Source of the DNA: Hofstenia miamia
Lineage: Eukaryota > Xenacoelomorpha > Acoela
DNA length: 41,740 bases
Direction: 5' to 3'
Assembly: GCA_004352715.1 (NCBI GenBank)
Contig: SCFE01000072.1
Location: 1,234,678 to 1,276,417, forward strand
Of this stretch, positions 1-9,431 are shown piece after piece. The notes below the pieces were generated by a model. The model saw only the letters and a list, made by a program, of their open reading frames with translations, ran no database searches and was not told the DNA's origin. Each line of letters starts with the position of its first letter. Position 1 is the first letter of the stretch. Made by a program: the position numbers and the translations under genes.

Positions 1-36
<36 letters not shown>

Positions 37-1463
37 TTACCCGCACACGTTCGGTTGCGGTGCAGAGCGCGGGTTGCGATGCGCGGTGCTGGTGGACACT
101 TTTATTTTGTTAGATTCATTAAATTCATTATTAATTTTACCACGAAATCTATATAATGTAATATATTTGACATCATCACTCAATTAAATGAAATTAATAG
201 AGAGTCAATAAGGCTATTGATTTTTTTGGCTTAATCAACAGACGATATTTAGAAAATAGCGGGTGTGTTTGGGGTCCGGTGAATTTCTCTAACAGACATG
301 CGGTTGCATCCCTATTCACTGCGGTTGCGATGCAATGCGGTTATAAGAAACTGCACCAGCGTCTATTTATGATAAACAGGCTTTCACATCTACCCGTTTT
401 GCAGGTGTAGCATGTAAATGTCTGATAATGAAGGCAAATTGGGGACATAATGCAACCTTCTTTATGAAAATTAAATACGGAAATTGTTGGTCATTTAATA
501 TCAGTTAACAATTTTGGTATAACCAACATATCGGTATATTTTAGTGTGTAGCAAAAACCCGATAATATAATTATCTACAGAAAGTTAGCGATGCAAAACT
601 GCTTATTGATGAATTTTACTATATATCGTGACCATACCTACATAACTTTAAGTTATTAAATTTTATTTATTGTGAACAAGTCTGGAAATAAAATTAACTG
701 AAATAATTAATTTGAAATATCCTTGGCTGATGTCAGATTCAAAATTATAGCAAAATTCTATTATGTGTGCCTTAGCAGCTCAAACAAATATGTGCACCTA
801 TTAGCCCTGAATTTTAATTTTGTTCATTTTATAGTCACCTTAGTCAACCACTAGTAGAGTTATGGAAGAGCATTCTGTCCCAACATTTTTAAGGCTAAGC
901 GGCTTGTACAAGATTAGGGCAAAATCCAATTAAACTAAGTGGGACGAGGACCAGTAAAATACTTGTCCTGCAGAACCATAACCACTAGTTATGGAAAGAT
1001 TTGTAAATTTATGGAAAATTATGGAAATTTTTTGTGCAAATGGAATGGAAATAGAAGACAATTTCATTTCTCTATGTAAGCACGATATATGTACATGTGT
1101 ATATGTACAAAACAACAGTTTTTGAAAGAATTTGAATCTCATACATTTGAAATTAGGCTCCTACTCCAAATATATAAAATTATGAATATTTCTGACTTTC
1201 CATCACAAAGAGCACTGGTTACAAATCCCATAGTATTTTGAGCCCTTATATATAGGTATGTATATAACAAAACTGCACTTAAATGAAATCAAACAAACCG
1301 ACGATGAATGATACATTATTAATGGTCTATTCGTATATTCAAGGGAATTGCAACATAAGACGTTAAAATTTTGAAAAAAAGATCAAAATAACATGAAAAG
1401 ATGAGTAACTATAAATAACAAGTTTTCAACAGTAAGTCATTTAGTAAATTATTTTAATTTTAC
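1..1463. other. Left flank, within or beyond a K2P intron; hAT-like GC-rich motif near 40-360
   Basis: No gene is supportable here. The stretch starts with a (TA)n run (3-33). Positions 38-110 and 295-355 are unusually GC-rich for this window and share the motif GCGGTTGCGATGC or close variants, for example gggttgcgatgcgcggtgc at 72-90 and gcggttgcgatgcaatgcgg at 322-341. Such reiterated short GC motifs resemble the subterminal repeats of hAT-type DNA transposons, but no transposase or target duplication is visible. The rest is plain AT-rich sequence. Confidence 0.35.
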
Positions 1464-1696
1464 TTTGAGTATACATTACGAGGAAAGCAGGAAGTAGAAT
1501 GAAGAGAAAGTGGAAAAATAAAAATAGTGCAACGCCGACTAAACATGTACGAAGGGAATGAGGAAAATTTTTCGGTAAAACTGCTGAGAATGAAGTTGAA
1601 GCCCATCTAGGAATGAACACCAGAAATTCACCCAGTTTAATGAAACACGCCAATGTAATTGTTATGCCAAAGATGCCGTATGCTATTAGAGCAATC
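1464..1696 (-). CDS. K2P potassium channel, exon 3 (TM2 and TM3)
   Basis: Third recognisable exon. The acceptor TTTTTAG/G supplies the single G that turns the AG left by exon 2 into AGG (Arg), giving the expected ...DVGR-IALIAYGIFGITITLA junction. The first 25 residues are TM2 (AYGIFGITITLACFIKLGE), equivalent to the family's YAxxGIPLxL segment but with Thr in place of the usual Pro after GI. A basic cytoplasmic linker follows (PRWASTSF to PHSLR), then TM3 (GVALFLFFHFLFILLPAFLV) with the LxPA feature common to K2P TM3. It ends CAA A at a GTAAAA donor (phase 1). The second pore (TIGFG-type) and TM4 should be in the next exon. I searched positions 1-1463 on the minus strand and found no such motif, so the gene continues off the left edge. 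Confidence 0.75.
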
Positions 1697-1789
1697 CTAA
1701 AAAGTTTAATGATGGAAAATAATCACACTCATGAGAACATTAAGTTAGGAAATTAGAAAATTGCCCTAGATTTAAAACTGGGATAATCT

Positions 1790-2040
1790 TGGAAAGTTCT
1801 TGAATAAATTTTGAATCTCGGATTTCTTGTAAAGATCTTCCAAGTTTCTTAAAATAACTTGATAAGAAACCTATTCTTGGATTTCTTGCAAAGATCTTGA
1901 AAGTTTCTTAAAGGAACTTGATAAGAAATATATTCTTGGATTTCTTTCAAAGTTCTTGAATATTTCTGAAGGGGTCTAAGACAAAATATTTTCTTGGATT
2001 TTTTTTCAACAGTCTTGAATATTTTTTAAAAATTTAGTAG
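1790..2040. repeat. Degenerate tandem repeat, ~59-bp unit, about four copies
   Basis: The phrase ggatttcttgcaaagatctt and close variants recur at 1820, 1879, 1938 and 1996, giving spacings of 59, 59 and 58 bp. Between them lies a similar ttaaa-aacttgataagaaa segment. Copies diverge towards the right end. It lies in the K2P intron just upstream of exon 3 (minus strand). No coding potential persists through the array. Confidence 0.8.
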
Positions 2041-3339
2041 AAGTAAGAGTTTCCAACACATTGTCAGGTCAATGAAATTTCTAAGGAATATATAAAAAAA
2101 ATATGTATTGAAATTTACAAGTACTGCTTAATATTTCGTATATAGCACAAGTATTGCAATACTTGTAAGGTAATAGTTTCTTGTAAGCTTTAAGATTCTT
2201 TTAAGCGCATTACAAAACATTCACGTTGTACTTATTGATGGTTTTCAAACTCATGTAAATTGAACAAATAATAATTAATATTCTAATAAATATAGTTTAT
2301 TTATATCAAAATAGTGTTGAGAAAAAGGCAATAAAGAGATTCACGATCACGACGTCGAGAACCCCCTTCTCTGGTTCCGCTTCTCATTTATATGTGTTTA
2401 TTTAAAATGAAATCAATAGTGGTATGCATTAGAATTTTTATAGAATCCGATAGAGAACGGTGGGATTGCAGACATTTTGCATGATGATCTCTAAAATCCC
2501 GCAATTTCGTAAATTCCAATTGTATAGCAATGTTCAGGTAGATCAAAATTTCGCAGTTATTAAAAGTTTATAAAGGCTAGAAATATATAATTTCGAAGAT
2601 TGATGGTGCATAATGAAAACTTTCAGCAGGTCAGAATTAGAATTGGTCACTAGTAAATTTTCTTGCAAATACATAATGCTGTTTAGATGGAAATTTCTAA
2701 ATTTGTGAAGTTATAAGAGCTTTGTTATGCATCACATTCATTACTAACTAATTAACTAATTATTTACACAACTAAAACTCAACTGAATATTATTATTGAA
2801 AAATTGAGTTTTTAAATAATTTAAAATTCGCCTTTATTAATACAGCCTAAATGACAAAAAATAGTTTCTTAGCCGTACTCGAAATGCTTTACTCGTAGAT
2901 AAATGTGTGCTTTTATTGCTGCTATAAAATAACTGAATAATTTGCAATAAAATTTCGAAGATAATTCGAATTTATTATATGATAATGTTTTCAGCATTTT
3001 ACTTATAATTTATTTTTTAAAATAAAATCGTATTTAAAGAATAAAGTTTGCGCAATGAAAATAAGCGTACCCGCATTAGGGTAGCACCGATATCATCCGT
3101 ATCCGCACATCACTAATTGCTATTGTAAATATAGGTATCAGGTGGCTTATACAAATATGAACATAAATAAAACAGACAGGTAGCGTTAGCAAAATTAGCT
3201 TATACACCCATCAATAATTTAGAATTATTATTACAAAATTTGTTAAAATTGAACCAACAGGGATTCGGGCGGGTATGGATAAGATATTTACGGGTATCTC
3301 TAACTATGAACCTTTTCCGAGGAAGAGGGTAAGGGTCTC

Positions 3340-3384
<45 letters not shown>

Positions 3385-3533
3385 CACATACATTTGATAT
3401 AAACATGCATTCAATTTCATAATTTTGCTTAGCTGGTGCTTTTGGTTACACAACTCACATTTTGTCAAATATCTGCAATAGCGAACCAAAAGTACAGTGA
3501 ACATTTTGACCTGCTGAATCGCTCTACTATGCT

Positions 3534-4533
3534 NNNNNNNNNNNNNNNNNNNNNNNNNNNNNNNNNNNNNNNNNNNNNNNNNNNNNNNNNNNNNNNNNNN
3601 NNNNNNNNNNNNNNNNNNNNNNNNNNNNNNNNNNNNNNNNNNNNNNNNNNNNNNNNNNNNNNNNNNNNNNNNNNNNNNNNNNNNNNNNNNNNNNNNNNNN
3701 NNNNNNNNNNNNNNNNNNNNNNNNNNNNNNNNNNNNNNNNNNNNNNNNNNNNNNNNNNNNNNNNNNNNNNNNNNNNNNNNNNNNNNNNNNNNNNNNNNNN
3801 NNNNNNNNNNNNNNNNNNNNNNNNNNNNNNNNNNNNNNNNNNNNNNNNNNNNNNNNNNNNNNNNNNNNNNNNNNNNNNNNNNNNNNNNNNNNNNNNNNNN
3901 NNNNNNNNNNNNNNNNNNNNNNNNNNNNNNNNNNNNNNNNNNNNNNNNNNNNNNNNNNNNNNNNNNNNNNNNNNNNNNNNNNNNNNNNNNNNNNNNNNNN
4001 NNNNNNNNNNNNNNNNNNNNNNNNNNNNNNNNNNNNNNNNNNNNNNNNNNNNNNNNNNNNNNNNNNNNNNNNNNNNNNNNNNNNNNNNNNNNNNNNNNNN
4101 NNNNNNNNNNNNNNNNNNNNNNNNNNNNNNNNNNNNNNNNNNNNNNNNNNNNNNNNNNNNNNNNNNNNNNNNNNNNNNNNNNNNNNNNNNNNNNNNNNNN
4201 NNNNNNNNNNNNNNNNNNNNNNNNNNNNNNNNNNNNNNNNNNNNNNNNNNNNNNNNNNNNNNNNNNNNNNNNNNNNNNNNNNNNNNNNNNNNNNNNNNNN
4301 NNNNNNNNNNNNNNNNNNNNNNNNNNNNNNNNNNNNNNNNNNNNNNNNNNNNNNNNNNNNNNNNNNNNNNNNNNNNNNNNNNNNNNNNNNNNNNNNNNNN
4401 NNNNNNNNNNNNNNNNNNNNNNNNNNNNNNNNNNNNNNNNNNNNNNNNNNNNNNNNNNNNNNNNNNNNNNNNNNNNNNNNNNNNNNNNNNNNNNNNNNNN
4501 NNNNNNNNNNNNNNNNNNNNNNNNNNNNNNNNN
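3534..4533. other. Assembly gap of exactly 1000 N
   Basis: The run is exactly 1000 N, the usual placeholder for a gap of unknown size. The sequence to its right begins in the middle of a retrotransposon ORF, so the gap probably hides the 5' part of that element copy. Apparent long ORFs through the Ns are meaningless. Confidence 0.95.
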
Positions 4534-5097
4534 AAGTAGCAGAACCAGTGGACGCAGAAACTGAAACAGCAATCAAGGAAAAGATGAAGGAAGAAATAGG
4601 TGTGAGAAATAGGTTGCCAGTTCCAAGAAGAGTTAAGAAAAGTAAGCTAGCAGTAGAGACAGCAAAAGTCAATAAAGTGTTGGAGAAGATAGATGCTAGG
4701 AGTGCTACAGAAGTAAATAGCTTAGTGTATGCAGGTGCATGTGAGGTGCTGAAGAATGTAGACATGGAAATGAAGACGAAATGGCTACAAGAAGATAAGG
4801 GAGACAGAAAGCCAGGATGGGAAAGAAGAATTGAGAATAAAGTGGCAAAAATTAGGCAGTAAATAGGGAAGATCAGGACAAGTAAGGCAGTGCAGGACAG
4901 GTGCAGGGTACGATAGGGCAAGACTATAGAAACTGCAAGAGAAGAGCTTAAGCATAGATTAGTTGCAGAAGCTGAGAAACTGAGAAGGTATAGGGCAAGG
5001 GCAAAGCAGGCAAGAGACAATATGAAGTTGTAGACCCAAGAAGGAGGATTCTACAAAGAACTAGATGCAGGAGAAAAGGCTACAGCTAGAGCAGGCG
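4534..5097 (+). pseudogene. Fragment of R4/Dong-like retrotransposon ORF (copy 1)
   Basis: About 560 bp nearly identical to 7323-7886 of the larger copy. It aligns with a constant offset of 2789 bases at both ends, so there is no net insertion or deletion. It covers the charged coiled-coil-like region between the Myb-like N-terminus and the reverse transcriptase. It carries stops the other copy lacks: TAA at 4861, where the second copy has CAA, and further TAG codons near 4914 and 5030. The left end is cut by the 1000-N gap. The right end stops at an ambiguous base (5098) followed by (TA)n, so either the junction is a misassembly or the copy was broken in the microsatellite. It lies in the K2P intron, antisense to the channel. 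Confidence 0.85.
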
Positions 5098-5299
5098 NTA
5101 TATATATATATATGCATAGACTAACTAAAAAGTAACTACAAGATAGAATATAAAATTACAACAGTAAGACATAAAAGATCATAAAACTCTCATTTTTGAG
5201 GATTTCGAAGTTGGTCCCCACCAACTTTGGCACATTTCAATTTGCTTTCATCATTTTTTTTCATAATATTTTTTAATATATTCACAAATGTTTGTTTTA

Positions 5300-5392
5300 A
5301 GTAATCAATTAGACTGGGAATTTTGCTGAGAGGTCCTGAAAGCCTACAAATTTGAGATTTAAGTAATCAATTAGACTGGGAATTTTGCTGAN
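5300..5392. repeat. Direct duplication of ~32 bp next to an ambiguous base
   Basis: The segment aagtaatcaattagactggg plus aattttgctga occurs at 5300-5330 and again at 5361-5391. The second copy ends at the lone n at 5392. An exact duplicate ending at an ambiguous base is more likely a contig-join artefact than a biological repeat. Confidence 0.6.
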
Positions 5393-6227
5393 AATTTAAT
5401 GAGCAGCAGAAAGATCAATGATTGAATTTAAGCTTATGAAGAGAGTATTCATGCGTATACCGCATTTGCTAATAAATCTCATTCGATTGGTTGGTCAGTA
5501 ACAATGTCAGGCTGTTATTCGATGTTTATTAAGATAATCAAATTTCATGGAGGGTTTTTGTTCACTCAGCATCTGCATAGTACTTATATTGCAAATACTA
5601 CTTGTATAGAGAATCTAGTTCATGAGCAATAGACTTCATTCATATTGACAGCTGTTTAAAGATTCATAAGATATAATTTCTTTAAATATGTGATTTTTAT
5701 GCTAAGACTATGTACTCTTTTCTGTAACAGAGGAGAACAGACAAAGGACCAAAATTAAATAGCAAATAAAATTAAATGATATCAAACGTAAAAATTATTT
5801 TTTTAAAAAAAATATGAGGAGCTTTCCCACGGCAAAAGAGCAGATTAGACTAATTTCTGTGGAGATTAAAAAACCACAGCGTGTGGCTTGAAGATACTTT
5901 AAAATACTAAACGACCTCTAAAAATCTATAATTGCTTACTATGTATGCACACATTGAAATTGCTTTTTTGATTTCGTATCAATTGCTCAAACTGTGGTAA
6001 TGCAATAATACACAATGGTCTATAATTATATAATCGAGCAAAAATTATGAAATAATATTTATTTTGCAAGCTATAAATTTTCCAACACACGCAGCATATG
6101 CAAGCAGAGATCTATGTACATTTCCAACAACTAAATAAGGGCGCGCTGGATAAGGCCGGCCCTATGTGGAAATATGAATTCAGTGAAACTTTAAATGATG
6201 GTAATAGTAATAATATTTGGTAAATAC

Positions 6228-6410
6228 CTTCCCACATCCGTCTTTGGTGTTAAATTGCCGTATCCGATCGTAGTCACTGTAGTAATTACGAAGTAAAATG
6301 ATCCTATGTAATCCCATTCCTCTTTTTGGCCTGTGTACTTCAGCGATCCCTGAAATGAACACAAATTCACTTTAACGGTTTGCAGCATTTCTAGCAATAA
6401 ATTTGAAGTA
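6228..6410 (-). CDS. K2P potassium channel, exon 2 (cap end and pore loop 1)
   Basis: Internal exon of the same minus-strand channel. A TTTTTAG acceptor precedes base 6410 and an AAG/GTATTT donor follows 6228. The 183-nt exon enters in phase 2 and leaves in phase 2, and joins exons 1 and 3 without breaking the frame. It encodes a helical stretch (LLLEMLQTVKVNL), then the first pore: WDYIGSFYFVITTVTTIGYG followed by NLTPKTDVGR. TIGYGN is the K+ selectivity filter, and the trailing N-x-x-P-x-T-x-x-G-(R/K) is typical of pore 1 in K2P channels. A second good acceptor (TTCATTTCAG, exon start 6349) would give a shorter exon in the same reading frame, but it does not join exon 1 in phase. I therefore prefer 6410. 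The pore assignment is firm; the exact 5' boundary is inferred. Confidence 0.85.
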
Positions 6411-6605
6411 CTAAAAATCTGAGTGTGAATTGCAGTATTAAATGTGTATAGCATTTCGAAGCAACGTCTAAATGCATAGAAATTGCATCTTGTGCTAACA
6501 TGAGGTTCTAATCAAGGCGCCTTGTTCTAATATATCGACATTACTTTTTAACAATTTACGTTTGTAGGGTCGGCCCTCTGTAATAAGGCGCCTTTGGAAA
6601 TAAAT

Positions 6606-6606
<1 letters not shown>

Positions 6607-6672
<66 letters not shown>
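6607..6672. repeat. (TAA)n microsatellite, left side of retroelement insertion
   Basis: Uninterrupted TAA/AAT trinucleotide run ending at the first base of the retroelement. A shorter, imperfect TAA tract (8909-8931) closes the element on the right. This suggests the element inserted into a TAA repeat. Confidence 0.9.
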
Positions 6673-6679
6673 GGGCAGG

Positions 6680-6755
6680 TAGCCCAGTTGGTAGAGACGC
6701 AGGTTGGTAAGCTGAGGTTAAGCAACTGTGATCGTGGTTAGCAAACTGGATGACT
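6680..6755 (+). promoter_or_regulatory. 5S rRNA-like (and tRNA A-box-like) internal promoter at element head
   Basis: The first 80 bases of the element resemble pol III internal promoters. Gttaagcaac (6717-6726) matches the 5S rRNA box A region, tggttag (6735-6741) matches the 5S segment that follows the intermediate element, and tggatg (6747-6752) matches the start of box C. Order and spacing are close to those in 5S rRNA. Just upstream, tagcccagttgg (6680-6691) fits a tRNA A box. The match covers only about the 3' half of 5S and is interrupted afterwards, so this is not a functional 5S gene. Whether it drives the element is inference. Confidence 0.5.
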
Positions 6756-6758
6756 TAG

Positions 6759-6900
6759 CTCACAGGGTAGGAAGCACTCTAAAGCCTTGGTTGGCAACTT
6801 CCTAGGACAAGGGCAGTCCAAAATGAAAGCTCATGGGGCAGGAAGGTCTCTTAAGCCTTGGTTGGCAACTTCCTAGGAGAATGTGAGTCCAAAATCAAAC
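6759..6900 (+). repeat. Two 71-bp direct repeats in the retroelement 5' UTR
   Basis: The string ccttggttggcaacttccta occurs at 6785 and 6856, embedded in two copies of a roughly 71-bp unit. Each starts near ctcacagggtaggaag or ctcatggggcaggaag and ends near gtccaaaat. They lie directly before the ORF start at 6917. Tandem 5' UTR units are common in LINE-type elements. Confidence 0.85.
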
Positions 6901-6916
6901 ACAAAAAATAACACTG

Positions 6917-8470
6917 ATGAAAAGTCATGATAGAGCAAAGGCCCTCAGTCCCCGGCAGGCCTTCAATGGTCAGAGGGTGCTAAGAATCTCCGGACAACAG
7001 GCGGACTCCACAATCGGGAGTGTGGACTCGAGAAGTGGCAGTACAGGATCCACACAGACCAATGGACAACGGCATAAGTGGACAGATGAGCAGAACAGGA
7101 CAGCATTGGAGTGTTACAGAAGAAGCAGGCCAGATGAGAGGGGTTACAGGAAGAGAATGTTGGAAGAATGGAGGAAGGCAGAAACAGGATTAGAAGTTAC
7201 AGAGCAGAGGCTTGCAGGACAAGTGCGAAAGTTACAGTTGGATGAGAGTAAAGAGAAAAAGAAAGTTGAACAGGCTAAGCAGAGGGAAGATGAAGTGATA
7301 GACGTTGAGGCACAATTGGAGGAAGAAGCAGAACCAGTGGACGCAGAAACTGAAGTAGCAATCAAGGAAAAGATGAAGGAAGAAATAGGTGAGAGAGCTA
7401 GGTTGCCAATTCCAAGAAGAGTTAAGAAAAGTAAGCTAGCAGTAGAGACAGCAAAAGTCAATAAAGTGTTGGAGAAGATAGATGCTAGGAGTGCTACAGA
7501 AGTAAATAGCTTAGTATATGCAGGTGCATGTGAGGTGCTGAAGAATGTAGGCATGGAAATGAAGAAGAAAAGGCGACAAGAAGATAAGGGAGACAGAAAG
7601 CCAGCATGGGAAAGAAGAATGGAGAATAACGTGGCAAAGATTAGGCAGCAAATAGGGAAGATCAGGACAAGTAAGGCAGTGCAGGACAGATGCAGGGTAG
7701 GTAAAGGGAAGACAATAGAAACTGCAAGAGAAGAGCTAAAGCAGAGATTAGTTGCAGAAGCTGAGAAACTAAGAAAGTATAGGGCAAGGGCGAAGCAGGC
7801 AAGAGACAATATGAAGTTTGAGACCCAAGAAGGAGGATTCTACAAAGAACTAGATGCAGGAGAAAAGGCTACAGCTAGAGCAGGCGAAGATGCAGTAAGG
7901 TTCTGGGAGAATATATGGGGAAGTGCGGGACCAGAGATAGAGAATGTACAGATACAGAAAGAAGCCAGGCAAGAAGAAGAAGTAATCACAACTGCAAAGC
8001 TGAAGGAGGCTCTAAAGAAGATGAAGAATTGGAAGGCGCCAGGCAGAGATGAGGTACATGGGTATTGGCTGAAGAAGTTCACAAGTGTGCATGAGAGACT
8101 AGCAGTAGCATTGGAGGAGTGTGTGGTGAGTGGGTGTCCAGAGTGGATGGTAGTGGGGAAGACATTTCTGATACAGAAGGACCCAAAGAAAGGTAGTGAG
8201 GCAAGCAACTTCAGGCCAATAACATGTCTGCCAACAACTTGGAAATTGCTAACTTCTGTGATTTCAAGTAGGCTGGCATGTTACTTAGAACAGAACAAGT
8301 TGATACCAGAGGAGCAGAAGGGATATAGGACAAAGACGAGAGGATGCAAAGATCAGTTGTTAATAGACCAGGCAGTAGTGGAGAATTGTAGAAGAAAGAA
8401 GACAAACTTAGCAATGGCATGGATAGACTGCAGGAAGGCATATTACAGCATATGCATAGGTGGGTATTGA
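6917..8470 (+). pseudogene. Retrotransposon ORF: Myb-like domain plus N-terminal half of reverse transcriptase
   Basis: 517-codon ORF, the longest in the window and far richer in G and C than its surroundings. Around residues 53-108 it has a Trp-containing helical segment, HKWTDEQNRTALECYRRSRP, ending TEQRLAGQVRKL, like the Myb/SANT-type domain of related elements. Residues 115-300 are Lys/Glu-rich and probably coiled coil. Reverse transcriptase begins near residue 369 with NWKAPGRDEVHGYWLKKF, continues through NFRPITCLPTTWKLLTSVIS and EEQKGYRTKTRGCKDQL, and reaches motif A as MAWIDCRKAYYS. Relatives have AYDS there, so the second motif-A Asp is changed to Tyr. A frameshift right after makes the ORF end at 8470; the expected continuation (WVLRTLEANGVSRKW) is in another frame. 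No YADD box and no endonuclease are present: a dead copy. Confidence 0.85.
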
Positions 8471-8559
8471 GGACGCTAGAGGCCAATGGAGTTTCACGGA
8501 AATGGGTTAGTTTCTAGAGAGAGAGATGGGAAAGTGGCAGACTGAGATAGACAGGCACA

Positions 8560-8890
8560 GGTTGAGATAGAACAGATCATGAGGAAATAAGAAGGAGGTT
8601 AAGAAAAGAATACAAGAGGAGAATAAGGAAGGTACTACAGAAGTCAGCTTTAAATGGGCAGAATAGTATAAAAGCAATTAATACATGGGCGATACCAGTG
8701 TTGAGATATTCGGCAGGAATAGTTAGGTGGAACAAGAATGAACTGAGGGAATTAGACAGGGAGACAAGGAAGATACTAGCAGCAGAGAGCATTCAACCTA
8801 AATGGTGATGTAGATAGGCTGTACATGGCAAGGCATAAGGGAGGGAAAGGGCTGCTAAGTGTGGAGGAAACTGTAGAAACAGAAGCACTA
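8560..8890 (+). pseudogene. Retrotransposon C-terminal RT/thumb region relic
   Basis: After the internal deletion the coding similarity resumes with RRRLRKEYKRRIRKVLQKS, INTWAIPVLRYSAGIVRWNK, and then, one frame over, LNGDVDRLYMARHKGGKGLL. This is the region downstream of the catalytic site in R2/R4-like reverse transcriptases (the AINTLAIPVLRY and D-R-L-Y-x-x-R-x-x-G-G-x-G-L blocks). A frameshift near 8787 and stops show that it is dead. It confirms that the middle of the element was lost while both ends were kept. Confidence 0.75.
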
Positions 8891-8908
8891 GGGCTGTGCG
8901 AAGTAAGA

Positions 8909-8931
8909 AATAATAATAACATAATAATAAA
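8909..8931. repeat. Imperfect (TAA)n tract, right side of retroelement insertion
   Basis: A short run taataataac/ataataataa directly after the element. With the 6607-6672 tract it brackets the insertion. Confidence 0.75.
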
Positions 8932-9249
8932 CCATACATGCAACCAATAAACATGTTTCAATAGTAAAACCTCTCTTCATATTTTTAACTTTGACACATA
9001 AATGACAACATACGTGAAAAATGAAAATGATTCAAGTTTAGACTAAATAACTAGTATTTAGGAAAAATCATAATTTTAAAAATCCTACCAGATATAATAT
9101 ACCACGTATAAAATGTATAGTAATTTCATTATATTTTCGTAGAAAACTCGCTAAATTATTTGAATTCTCAATTCTACTATGACTATATATTTAATGTTAA
9201 GTCCATTTAATTCGATAACTATAAATGTAAACATAACAAATAAATCTAC

Positions 9250-9431
9250 TTGAGTTGTTGAATATTAGAATCCAGCTTTTGCGCATACATGTCAATGAAA
9301 TTGTGAATATGAGATAGATGAGAATTTCTTCTTTTGACACTGCTTTCGTTTTCTAACCATTGGAAAAGCCAAGTACCAAATAGAAGACTGCAAGTTTGAG
9401 CAAGAATGCACTTAAGCCACTGTTGAGACAT
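9250..9431 (-). CDS. K2P potassium channel, exon 1 (N-terminus, TM1, cap helix 1)
   Basis: First coding exon of a two-pore-domain potassium channel, a dimeric plasma-membrane leak K+ channel family. It opens at an ATG (9431) and reads MSQQWLKCILAQTC, then a TM1 of K2P type containing LLFGTWLFQWLEN. This matches the family pattern of a small/aromatic helix ending in (V/L)FxxLE. A charged helical stretch (about residues 30-60) follows, where K2P channels have extracellular cap helix 1. The exon ends CTC AA before a GTAGAT donor (phase 2), and exon 2 starts with the single base needed. An in-frame TGA lies upstream of the ATG, which supports this start, although an acceptor-like CAACAG just inside the exon leaves a small doubt. 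The very short cytoplasmic N-terminus is normal for the family. Subfamily is not assignable from this part. Confidence 0.72.

Larger units (their letters stand above)
1697..6227. other. K2P intron 2, with hAT-like ends, a gap and a retroelement fragment
   Basis: Intron between K2P exons 2 and 3. Besides the 59-bp repeat it holds two short patches that look like hAT transposon termini: 3066-3113, ending ccgtatccgcacatcact, and 3258-3303, ending tatttacgggtatctct. Read on the minus strand, these begin AGTGATGTGCGG and AGAGATACCCG. Both look like right-hand ends, so they do not define one element. Then come a (TA)n run (3343-3380), a 1000-N gap (3534-4533), the retroelement fragment 4534-5097 and a short (TA)n (5099-5113). 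From 5114 to 6227 I see no gene. Confidence 0.45.
6673..8905 (+). mobile_element. R4/Dong-like non-LTR retrotransposon, internally deleted
   Basis: Non-LTR retrotransposon copy bounded on both sides by TAA repeats. In order: a 5S/tRNA-like head (6673-6755), two 71-bp direct repeats (6759-6900), one ORF (6917-8470), a frameshifted tail of that ORF (8460-8515), then a separate C-terminal reverse-transcriptase/thumb region (8560-8890). The segment carrying the catalytic F/YADD box and the end with the restriction-like endonuclease are missing, so the copy cannot move on its own. Dong of Bombyx and relatives in the R4 clade are known to insert in TAA repeats. The target, the single ORF and the N-terminal DNA-binding-like domain fit that clade, but clade placement needs a phylogeny. 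It sits in K2P intron 1 in antisense. Confidence 0.8.

Noticed and set aside
930-1142. Minus-strand open frame containing SGYGSAGQVFYW as the K2P second pore
   Set aside because: It lacks the T-(I/V)-G-(F/Y)-G-D signature and has no acceptor in the right phase.
3304-5020. Very long open frames through the N gap
   Set aside because: Most of their length is N. They only exist because unknown bases contain no stops.
7144-7809. Long minus-strand open frame over the retroelement ORF
   Set aside because: It is the antisense shadow of the Lys/Glu-rich plus-strand ORF (Ser/Phe/Leu-rich translation), with no independent motif. The same shadow recurs over copy 1.
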